A DNA stretch of 58,925 nt from Desulfuromonas sp. (GTDB taxonomy: Bacteria > Desulfobacterota > Desulfuromonadia > Desulfuromonadales > Geopsychrobacteraceae). Shown in pieces: positions 16,827-23,679 of the stretch (the stretch's first letter is position 1; every line of letters starts with the position of its first letter). Made by a program: the position numbers and the translations under genes. Under the pieces are notes generated by a model. The model saw nothing but the letters and a program-made list of their open reading frames with translations, ran no database searches and was not told the origin of the DNA. Location: contig PKUC01000018.1 in NCBI GenBank assembly GCA_002868865.1, forward strand, positions 1-58,925, written 5' to 3'.

Positions 16827-18029
16827 ATGACCACACCAGAATCGACCGAAATAGAAAACTCCAAGAACGCGGCGCCCTGCTGCTGCCCACCTGCCGAAAC
16901 AGTAGAACAGAGCGACAAAACACCAGCAGATGCCCCCTGTTGCCCACCTCAGGAAACAGCCTCCTGCTGCGCTCCACAGGACAGCGACAAACCGGGCTAT
17001 ACCCTGAGCCCCTTTGTCACCGGCTGGATCGACACTCCGACCGGCCAGACGCCCCAGATCGCCACCCGACTGACCCGAACCGACCTGTACGGCCGCTGGG
17101 CAATGCGCTGGGGAATAGGGCGTGATCGCTACCGGATAACGCCGGGACTGTACGCCATCGGCACCCCCGATGACAAAGCGCCGGTTTTGGTCTCCGCCAA
17201 TTACAAACTGAGTTTCGACTGCCTGCGCTCATCGCTGCAGCATACGGATGCGTGGATTCTGGTGATCGATACCAAGGGGGTCAACGTCTGGTGCGCCGCG
17301 GGCAAAGGGACCTTCGGCACTACAGAGATCGTCAAGCGCTGTCAACTCACCAGACTGGACAACATCGTCTCCCACCGCACCCTGATCGTCCCGCAATTGG
17401 GAGCACCAGGCGTTGCGGCACATACGGTAAAAAAAGAGACCGGCTTTCACGTCGTCTATGGGCCGGTCAGAGCGAAGGACCTGCCGCTCTTTCTCGCAAA
17501 TGACATGCAAGCTACAGATGAGATGAGGCGGGTCACCTTCACCCCCATCGAACGTTTTATTCTCACTCCGGTTGAGCTTTCGATGATGGGCAAAACCCTG
17601 CTCTATGCAATGATTTTACTCTTTGTCCTCAGCGGCATCGGTCCCGATATTTTCACCTTCAAAGCCGCCTGGACGCGCGGACTGAATGCGGCACTTCCGC
17701 TTATTGCCGGACTCATCAGCGGCTCGGTCCTGACACCAGTCCTACTGCCCTGGCTCCCCGGCCGCATGTTCGCGATCAAAGGTGCGCTCACCGGCGGCGC
17801 GACAGCGCTACTGCTGGCCGCGACCCTATACAGCGATGCCGGTCTCAGCCTGACCCTGGCGCTAACCCTGACAGTAGGGGCGATATCCTCTTACACCGCC
17901 ATGAATTTCACCGGGTCCAGCACCTTCACATCGCCCTCCGGTGTTGAAAAAGAGATGCGGCTGACCATCCCGTGGCAGGCCGGTTCCCTGCTGCTAGCGA
18001 TCGGGCTGTGGATCAGCAGCGCATTTTGA
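16827..18029 (+). CDS. hgcA: HgcA, corrinoid protein of mercury methylation
   Basis: 400 aa. The hallmark cap-helix motif NVWCAAGKGTFGT is present, with Cys156 as the expected lower ligand of cobalt. Around it are the conserved corrinoid-domain stretches FVTGWIDTPTGQTPQIATRL, GLYAIGTPDDKAPVLVSANY and QLGAPGVAAHTVKKETGF. The C-terminus has five membrane segments (about 256-273, 285-303, 318-335, 338-356, 384-398). HgcA is known to pass a methyl group to Hg(II), making methylmercury, with HgcB as electron donor. Odd: a cysteine-rich N-terminal extension (Cys18-20, 38-39, 47-48). No Shine-Dalgarno is evident, so translation is probably coupled to aroF, 3 nt upstream. Confidence 0.97.
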   Translation: MTTPESTEIENSKNAAPCCCPPAETVEQSDKTPADAPCCPPQETASCCAPQDSDKPGYTLSPFVTGWIDTPTGQTPQIATRLTRTDLYGRWAMRWGIGRDRYRITPGLYAIGTPDDKAPVLVSANYKLSFDCLRSSLQHTDAWILVIDTKGVNVWCAAGKGTFGTTEIVKRCQLTRLDNIVSHRTLIVPQLGAPGVAAHTVKKETGFHVVYGPVRAKDLPLFLANDMQATDEMRRVTFTPIERFILTPVELSMMGKTLLYAMILLFVLSGIGPDIFTFKAAWTRGLNAALPLIAGLISGSVLTPVLLPWLPGRMFAIKGALTGGATALLLAATLYSDAGLSLTLALTLTVGAISSYTAMNFTGSSTFTSPSGVEKEMRLTIPWQAGSLLLAIGLWISSAF

Positions 18030-18053
18030 TACCCGAAAGAAAAAATAGACACC

Positions 18054-18362
18054 ATGACAAACATTAAACCGTCCGGCTTTAAATATCTGAAAGACGTCAG
18101 CAGCCTTAAATTAAACGTTGACGCGTGTATCGGTTGCGGGATGTGTGAGATCGTCTGTCCCCACCGTATTTTCACCATCGAAGAGAAAACTGCTCGCATT
18201 ACCGATGTGGATGCCTGCATGGAGTGCGGTGCCTGCGCAAAAAACTGTCCGGTCGATGCCATCCAGGTAGACGCCGGCGTCGGCTGCGCCAGCGCCATCA
18301 TCAAAGGCTGGCTAACCGGCTCAGAACCGAGCTGCGACTGCAGCGGCTCGAGCTGCTGTTAG
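18054..18362 (+). CDS. hgcB: HgcB, 2[4Fe-4S] ferredoxin of mercury methylation
   Basis: 102 aa. Two ferredoxin clusters: CIGCGMCEIVCP (Cys25, 28, 31, 35) and the HgcB-typical CMECGACAKNCP (Cys55, 58, 61, 65), followed by the conserved GVGCASAIIKGW with Cys78. The C-terminal tail CDCSGSSCC ends in vicinal cysteines (Cys101-102), typical of HgcB and proposed to handle Hg(II). HgcB reduces the HgcA corrinoid to Co(I). It starts 24 nt after hgcA. Motif order, small size and linkage make the call secure. Confidence 0.97.
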   Translation: MTNIKPSGFKYLKDVSSLKLNVDACIGCGMCEIVCPHRIFTIEEKTARITDVDACMECGACAKNCPVDAIQVDAGVGCASAIIKGWLTGSEPSCDCSGSSCC

Positions 18363-18380
18363 CTTCAGGGACACATAGAC

Positions 18381-19298
18381 ATGGCCAGAACCCTACTAAT
18401 CATCGATGATTCCAAGACAATCCGCCAGCAGATTCAGGAAATCCTGCAGAACGGCCTGCTGTTCCAGACCATCCTGCAGGCTGAAGACGGGCTAAAAGGC
18501 CTTAAGATTCTGGTTGAGCAGGATGTCGATGTCATCCTCTGTGACGTCGAAATGCCCGGCATTGACGGCATGAAGTTTCTCGCCATGCTCCAGTCAAAGG
18601 AGGACCTGCGCGATAAACCGGTCATCATGCTCACCAGCCATAACGACATCGCCAGCAAGGTCAAAAGCCTCGAATCAGGGGCCAGCGACTATATCACCAA
18701 GCCCTTTGAAAATACCGAACTGGTCGCGCGATTACGGGTTCACCTCGAACTGAAAGCACTGCAGGATGAGTTAAAGGAGAGCAACAGACTGCTCCGTGAA
18801 CTGGCCCAAACCGATCCCCTGACCCATCTCTACAACCGCCGCCATCTGATGAATGCCCTCGAACCGGAACTGAACAGAACCCGGCGAATGAGATCACACT
18901 GCACCCTGATTCTGGCCGATATCGACCACTTCAAGCGGGTCAATGACCGCTATGGGCATCAGATGGGCGACGAAATTCTTGTCGGGGTGGCTGGCCTGTT
19001 TGCAAAACAGTCCCGCCAGTATGACATCGCTGCCCGTTATGGTGGGGAAGAGTTCTGCCTGGTACTGCCGGAAACGACTCTGGAGGAGGGGCGAGAGGTC
19101 GCCGAACGGATCCGGGTACAGACTGAGGAGTTACGCTTTGCCGGGGAAGCGGAAGAGCTGCGAATGACGATGAGTTTCGGGGTCGCCTGCTACACGGCAA
19201 GGCTCGATGAGACCCTGGACGGGCTGATTTCACGAGCCGACAAAGCTCTGTATCAGGCGAAGAGCAACGGCCGTAACTGTGTGCTGTGCGCCCGCTAA
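18381..19298 (+). CDS. Response regulator with GGDEF domain (PleD-like diguanylate cyclase)
   Basis: 305 aa, starting 18 nt after hgcB. The receiver domain (about 1-125) has the acidic pair Asp9-Asp10, phospho-acceptor Asp55 in CDVEMPG, and Lys in YITKPFEN. A linker helix leads to the GGDEF domain (about 140-305) with DPLTHLYNRRHLM, the active loop RYGGEEF and an RxxD inhibitory site (RQYD) five residues before it. It is therefore predicted to make c-di-GMP when phosphorylated and to be product-inhibited. The C-terminus ends oddly in CVLC plus two residues. No partner kinase is adjacent. Its end is only 9 nt from the convergent gene. Confidence 0.95.
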   Translation: MARTLLIIDDSKTIRQQIQEILQNGLLFQTILQAEDGLKGLKILVEQDVDVILCDVEMPGIDGMKFLAMLQSKEDLRDKPVIMLTSHNDIASKVKSLESGASDYITKPFENTELVARLRVHLELKALQDELKESNRLLRELAQTDPLTHLYNRRHLMNALEPELNRTRRMRSHCTLILADIDHFKRVNDRYGHQMGDEILVGVAGLFAKQSRQYDIAARYGGEEFCLVLPETTLEEGREVAERIRVQTEELRFAGEAEELRMTMSFGVACYTARLDETLDGLISRADKALYQAKSNGRNCVLCAR

Positions 19299-19307
19299 AA
19301 GCCCGCC

Positions 19308-19628
19308 CTACAGATCATTCAGCAGGCGATAAATCTTCTGTTCAAAGGCCCACACCCGCTCAGCCTTGTCGGCCTGTCCAACACCTTCGAGCATCAGGCG
19401 CGCCCGGTCCAGTTGGGCATGAGCACTGAGAAGAATCGGTGAAATCTGTTTTTCAAGATGGATTTGTGGAATCTCCCCCACCGTCTCCATCCGGGCCTCC
19501 AATTCATCGACCGTCGCACAGAGGATCCGGACAACCGCTTCGGTCTCTGTCGAAGACTCTTTAAAGTTCTTCTCCAACATCGTACAGAGGTCTTCATATA
19601 CCTCTTTATAGCGATCTGAAATTCGCAT
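19308..19628 (-). CDS. Hypothetical helical protein, 106 aa
   Basis: I do not recognise this gene. ATG 19628 has AGGACAGGA about 4-8 nt upstream. The protein is acidic and mostly helical, with two likely antiparallel helical stretches (about 1-50 and 60-106), and has no membrane segment or signal peptide. It contains two cysteines (LCTML, ILCAT). It is transcribed towards the receiver-GGDEF gene with 9 nt between and has no operon partner. A regulatory role is possible but unsupported. Confidence 0.6.
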   Translation of the reverse strand: MRISDRYKEVYEDLCTMLEKNFKESSTETEAVVRILCATVDELEARMETVGEIPQIHLEKQISPILLSAHAQLDRARLMLEGVGQADKAERVWAFEQKIYRLLNDL

Positions 19629-19742
19629 CGATCCTGTCCTATTCTGTTATAACGGTTTGCTCCGGGCGGGCGAATCGAGAATCCTAGTCGAAACCGGCAG
19701 CAAAAAGCAATCTCATTTCACCAATGACCACCGGCAAAGATA

Positions 19743-19772
19743 TTGACTTTGGGACGATGACGCTGCTAGCAT
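19743..19772 (+). promoter_or_regulatory. Predicted sigma70 promoter for the thi operon
   Basis: TTGACT (19743-19748), 18-nt spacer, TAGCAT (19767-19772), with start near 19779, just before the first riboswitch pairing. The rest of the gene-free stretch 19629-19742 shows nothing I can name. Confidence 0.45.
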
Positions 19773-19783
19773 CTTTCAAAAAT

Positions 19784-19880
19784 AAGCCCTGGGGGAGTAC
19801 ACACCATTACTGAGAGTTTCGCAGCGGCGAAATGACCCCTTGAACCTGATCCGGATCATACCGGCGGAGGGAAGTGGCTG
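19784..19880 (+). ncRNA. TPP riboswitch (THI box)
   Basis: The conserved THI-box core is visible: GGGGGAGT (19791-19798), ACTGAGAG (19809-19816), GACCCCTTGAACCTGATC (19834-19851) and CCGGCGGAGGGAAGTGG (19861-19877). AGCC (19785-19788) can pair with GGCT (19876-19879) as P1. It senses thiamine pyrophosphate and controls the thiF-thiS-thiG-thiH-thiE operon. Confidence 0.95.
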
Positions 19881-19917
19881 CAACGACACGATCGGGTGGA
19901 TATTCTGCCCTGCTCTG

Positions 19918-19947
19918 CGCCGCTGCCATGCGGCGTTTTCTTTTTTT
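19918..19947 (+). terminator. Riboswitch-controlled terminator of the thi leader
   Basis: Stem CGCCGC/GCGGCG (19918-19923, 19930-19935) with a 6-nt loop and a T-rich run up to 19947, between the TPP aptamer and the thiF start. This suggests control by premature termination. The matching anti-terminator is not resolved by eye. Confidence 0.8.
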
Positions 19948-19959
19948 AAGCGGTTGACA

Positions 19960-20802
19960 ATGCGGATTTTTCTCAACGAACATGAGCTTGATGTCTCCGA
20001 GGATGCGACCCTGCAATCAATCCGAAGGGAGCACAAACCGGACGCGGATATTGCGATCGTCAACGGCTTTCCATGTCAGCCCGATTACCGGCTGCAACCG
20101 CAGGACAGCATCGTTTTGATCCGGCGCGGCGAACAGCCCACCCACCAGGAACTATCGGCTCTGATGATGGCCCGTCACACCCCGGGGGTACACGCCAGAA
20201 TCAGTAGGGCGACAGTCGGAATTGCCGGAGCCGGCGGTCTCGGATCAGCCATCGCGGGCGCCCTGGCGCGGCTCGGCGTCGGTCGCCTGATCATCGCCGA
20301 TTATGATGTCATCGAGCCATCAAATCTCAACCGCCAGCAGTATTTTGTCGACCAGATTGGCATGCCCAAGGTTGAGGCTCTGCAACAGAACCTTCTGCGG
20401 ATCAACCCGACCGTTGAGGTCAGTGCAATCCACCGGCGCATCACCGCCGACACGGTTGCTCACTATTTTGCCACGGTCGATGTCATGACTGAGGCCTTCG
20501 ATGCCGCCGCGGAGAAGGCCATGCTGGTCAGCAGTTTTCTACAGCAGTTCACCACAACGCCTCTGGTAGCCGCATCGGGAGTGGCGGGTTACGGCCCGGC
20601 GAACAGCATCCGCACCACACGGGTCACCGAACACCTCTACCTGGTGGGCGACGGATGCTCAGCGGCACAACCGGGACAGGGGCTCATGTCGCCTCTGGTC
20701 GGCATCGCCGCACACCATCAAGCTAACGCCGTTCTGCGTCTGCTCCTCGGGGAAAACCCTGCGCCGCCGATGTCAGATGACTCCTGCGATGAAAACGAGT
20801 GA
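19960..20802 (+). CDS. thiF: ThiF-family adenylyltransferase with N-terminal ThiS-like domain
   Basis: 280 aa from ATG 19960, the first start after the leader terminator. Residues 1-65 resemble a ThiS/MoaD beta-grasp domain (MRIFLNEHELDVSEDATLQS, QPQDSIVLIRRGE) but lack the C-terminal Gly-Gly needed for sulfur transfer. The rest is an E1-like domain with the ATP loop GIAGAGGLGSAIAGALA and the ADYDVIEPSNLNRQ strand. ThiF activates ThiS by adenylation. The usual paired CxxC zinc site is not visible, which fits the shorter family-2 ThiF. The true ThiS is the next gene. Confidence 0.9.
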   Translation: MRIFLNEHELDVSEDATLQSIRREHKPDADIAIVNGFPCQPDYRLQPQDSIVLIRRGEQPTHQELSALMMARHTPGVHARISRATVGIAGAGGLGSAIAGALARLGVGRLIIADYDVIEPSNLNRQQYFVDQIGMPKVEALQQNLLRINPTVEVSAIHRRITADTVAHYFATVDVMTEAFDAAAEKAMLVSSFLQQFTTTPLVAASGVAGYGPANSIRTTRVTEHLYLVGDGCSAAQPGQGLMSPLVGIAAHHQANAVLRLLLGENPAPPMSDDSCDENE

Positions 20803-20808
20803 GGTCCT

Positions 20809-21009
20809 ATGGTTATCGAATTAAACGGTCAAAGCAAAACTCTGGACAGCCCGACCAGCATCAGCGACCTGCTCGCACAGCTCAATCTGGAGGCTGCCCA
20901 TGTCATCGCTGAGCTCAATAGAACCATTCTCACCGCAGACCAGTTTGGCGCCACGATCCTGCAGCAGGGCGATCGCCTCGAACTGATTCAGTTTGTCGGT
21001 GGCGGTTAG
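20809..21009 (+). CDS. thiS: Sulfur carrier protein ThiS
   Basis: 66 aa, a beta-grasp protein starting MVIELNGQSKTLDSP and ending in the sulfur-accepting Gly-Gly (VGGG). It has the typical HVIAELN and QQGDRLELIQFVGGG segments. Its thiocarboxylate donates sulfur to the thiazole made by ThiG. GAGG lies 4 nt before the ATG, 6 nt after the thiF stop. A 53-nt gap without notable structure follows. Confidence 0.95.
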   Translation: MVIELNGQSKTLDSPTSISDLLAQLNLEAAHVIAELNRTILTADQFGATILQQGDRLELIQFVGGG

Positions 21010-21062
21010 CCCGCAACACACGGATTTACCCCCCCTTTTAACCTTTGAACACGTGAGTATTT

Positions 21063-21833
21063 ATGGACACTCTTGTTATTGCCGGCCGTTCATTCCGTTC
21101 CCGTCTCATGGTCGGGACAGGTAAGTTTTCATCCAATCAGGCGATGTGCGCAGCCATGGAATCATCCGGATGTGAAATTGTCACTGTTGCGCTGCGCCGG
21201 GTTGATGTCAACAATCCGCAGGATTCGATGCTGCAGCACATCGACCCCGACCGGTACCTGCTGCTTCCTAACACCAGCGGCGCACGGGACGCCGAAGAGG
21301 CCGTTCGACTCGCCCGTCTCGCACGGGCGGCTGGATGCGAACCGTGGATCAAACTGGAAGTGACCCCTGACCCCTACTACCTGCTTCCGGATCCGGTCGA
21401 AACCCTCAAGGCGGCAGAAATTCTGGTTAAGGATGGCTTTACCGTCCTGCCCTATATGCCCGCAGATCCGGTCCTTGCCAAACGACTCGAAGAGGTCGGG
21501 ACCGCCACAGTCATGCCGCTCGGTGCTCCGATCGGCACCAACCGCGGGCTACGGACCCGGGATCATCTGGCCATCATCCTCGAACAGGCGCAGGTCCCGG
21601 TAGTGGTCGACGCCGGCCTCGGGGCTCCATCCCACGCTGCCGAAGCTATGGAAATGGGCGCCGATGCGGTGCTGGTCAATACAGCGCTGGCAGATACGCC
21701 CAACCCTGCAGCCATGGCTGCAGCCTTCGCCAAAGGGGTCGAAGCGGGTCGCGAGGCCTACTGTGCCGGTCTCGGCGCACAGCGGGTACGAGCGTCTGCG
21801 TCAAGTCCCCTGACCGGCTTTCTGAGAGACTGA
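21063..21833 (+). CDS. thiG: Thiazole synthase
   Basis: 256 aa. ThiG signatures: [45 protein letters not shown], the Schiff-base lysine in [16 protein letters not shown], and [13 protein letters not shown] followed by [25 protein letters not shown]-type barrel strands. It joins dehydroglycine, deoxyxylulose 5-phosphate and ThiS thiocarboxylate into the thiazole ring. The thiH start follows by 4 nt. Confidence 0.97.
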   Translation: MDTLVIAGRSFRSRLMVGTGKFSSNQAMCAAMESSGCEIVTVALRRVDVNNPQDSMLQHIDPDRYLLLPNTSGARDAEEAVRLARLARAAGCEPWIKLEVTPDPYYLLPDPVETLKAAEILVKDGFTVLPYMPADPVLAKRLEEVGTATVMPLGAPIGTNRGLRTRDHLAIILEQAQVPVVVDAGLGAPSHAAEAMEMGADAVLVNTALADTPNPAAMAAAFAKGVEAGREAYCAGLGAQRVRASASSPLTGFLRD

Positions 21834-21837
21834 GCCA

Positions 21838-22971
21838 ATGTCCTTTATTGAACGACTTCAACAATTCCCCGCGCAACAGGTCAAAGAACGGATCCTGGGC
21901 TCGACACCGCACGACATCGACAGGGCGCTGAATTCCCGTCACGTCGGAATCGATAATTTTTACGCCCTGCTCTCTCCGCAGATAAACGATCAGCAGCTTG
22001 AACAGTTGGCGACCCGCGCACACAACATCACCACACAGCGCTTCGGGCGAACCATTCAACTCTATGCACCGCTCTATCTCTCCAACGAATGCCATAACGG
22101 GTGCCGCTATTGCGGCTTCAGCGCGGACAACCATCTGAACCGCAAAACCCTGACCGACATTGAGATCGACAGTGAAGCACAGGCCCTTCACGCGGAAGGC
22201 TTTCGTCATATCCTCCTGCTGACCGGAGAAGCCCCCGAGTCCGCGGGGATCGACTACCTCGAAAATGCGATCCGTCGGGTCCGATCCCTGTTCGGCTCGA
22301 TGGCCATCGAAGTCTTCCCTATGGATGAGAACGGCTATCGTCGCATGGTGACTGCAGGCGTCGACGGACTGACACTTTACCAGGAAACCTACGACCCGGA
22401 CCTGTACGCACATCTGCACCCCTATGGTCCCAAAAGTGACTACCTGTATCGCCTCGGGGCACCGGAACGGGCCGGGCTGGCGGGTTTCCGGCGGATCGGT
22501 CTCGGCGCCCTGCTCGGCCTCGGCGATTTTGCCACCGACTCCTTCTATACAGGACTCCATGCCCTGTACCTGGCCAAGCGGTTCTGGCGCAGCCAGGTAA
22601 CAATCGGCTTTCCGCGTATCCGGCCCGCCGCCGGTGGATACGCCCCCAACGTGGATGTCAGCGACAGGCAACTGACCCAGCTGATCTGCGCACTGCGCCT
22701 ACTGCTGCCGGACGTCGGCCTGGTGCTATCCACCCGCGAATCCGCTGCACTGCGCAACAGTCTGCTGCCACTGGGAATTACCCAGATGAGTGCCGGATCG
22801 AGTACGGCCCCCGGTGGCTACGCCAGTGACGATCGTGAAGGCGAACAGTTCGCAATCAGCGACCACCGCTCACCCGAACAGTTCAGCCAGCAGCTCCGCG
22901 CCTTCGGATATGAGGCGGTCTGGAAGGACTGGGACAGCGCGTTTTTAAACCCAGCGGACCTGCCTGCTTAA
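21838..22971 (+). CDS. thiH: Tyrosine lyase (2-iminoacetate synthase), radical SAM
   Basis: 377 aa. The radical-SAM cysteine triplet is in NECHNGCRYCGF (CxxxCxxC). Other ThiH signatures: LYLSNECHNGCRY, LLLTGEAPESAG, GLTLYQETYDPDLYAHLHPYG, and MSAGSSTAPGGYA near the C-terminus. It cleaves tyrosine to dehydroglycine and p-cresol, the anaerobic route used instead of ThiO. The thiE ATG follows 1 nt after its stop. Confidence 0.97.
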   Translation: MSFIERLQQFPAQQVKERILGSTPHDIDRALNSRHVGIDNFYALLSPQINDQQLEQLATRAHNITTQRFGRTIQLYAPLYLSNECHNGCRYCGFSADNHLNRKTLTDIEIDSEAQALHAEGFRHILLLTGEAPESAGIDYLENAIRRVRSLFGSMAIEVFPMDENGYRRMVTAGVDGLTLYQETYDPDLYAHLHPYGPKSDYLYRLGAPERAGLAGFRRIGLGALLGLGDFATDSFYTGLHALYLAKRFWRSQVTIGFPRIRPAAGGYAPNVDVSDRQLTQLICALRLLLPDVGLVLSTRESAALRNSLLPLGITQMSAGSSTAPGGYASDDREGEQFAISDHRSPEQFSQQLRAFGYEAVWKDWDSAFLNPADLPA

Positions 22972-22972
22972 G

Positions 22973-23611
22973 ATGTCCGCTCAGATCAGCCATCGCCTCT
23001 ATCTGATTACGGACCGGTCTCTGTTGCGAAATCAGCAGAAACTCATAGAAGTTATCGGGCAGGCACTGGATGGCGGAGTACGAATGGTGCAGCTGCGCGA
23101 AAAGGACCTGTCGGCTGCGCAGCTCTGGCCGCTGGCACAACAGCTCCGTGACCTGACCAGACGATACAACGCACAACTGCTCATCAACGACCGGATCGAT
23201 CTGGCGCTGGCCTGCTCAGCTGACGGCGTCCATCTCGGTGCCCATTCGATCCCGGTGGCTGTCGCCCGCACCCTGCTCGGCCCCGACCGGATCGTCGGCG
23301 TATCAACCCACGCAGCGGCGGAGATCCGTTTGGCGTCTGAGGCTGGTGCCGACTTTGTCACCTATGGACCGGTCTACGACACACCATCCAAACGGGCCTA
23401 CGGCCCACCACAGGGGATCGAAAAACTTCGTTCCGCTTGTCAAAATGCCCCCTGCCCGGTGTTTGCGCTGGGCGGAATCAAACCCGCCCACCTGACAGAT
23501 ATTACCCAAAGTGGTGCCTCAGGTATCGCCCTGATCTCCGCCATCCTGTCTGCCGAAGACCCCGCAAAGGCTGCAACACAGTTCTGCACCCGGATTAATC
23601 GTTCGAACTAA
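22973..23611 (+). CDS. thiE: Thiamine phosphate synthase
   Basis: 212 aa with ThiE signatures: RLYLITDRSLL, GGVRMVQLREKDL, LLINDRIDLALACSADGVHLG, GVSTHAAAEIRLASEAGADFVTYGPVYDT-type substrate loop, and FALGGIKPAHL. It joins hydroxymethylpyrimidine pyrophosphate with thiazole phosphate. Last gene of the thi operon; thiC and thiD are not in this window. Confidence 0.96.
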   Translation: MSAQISHRLYLITDRSLLRNQQKLIEVIGQALDGGVRMVQLREKDLSAAQLWPLAQQLRDLTRRYNAQLLINDRIDLALACSADGVHLGAHSIPVAVARTLLGPDRIVGVSTHAAAEIRLASEAGADFVTYGPVYDTPSKRAYGPPQGIEKLRSACQNAPCPVFALGGIKPAHLTDITQSGASGIALISAILSAEDPAKAATQFCTRINRSN

Positions 23612-23679
23612 AAACGTTGTTCGACAGCCCGATCTCCTTCGATTAAACTTTGAGAAGTCGATGTTATCGGGAGACCAAC

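Noticed and set aside
21676-22671. Long minus-strand open frame (331 codons) across thiG and thiH
   Set aside because: It is antisense to two fully motif-supported genes and shows no domain pattern.
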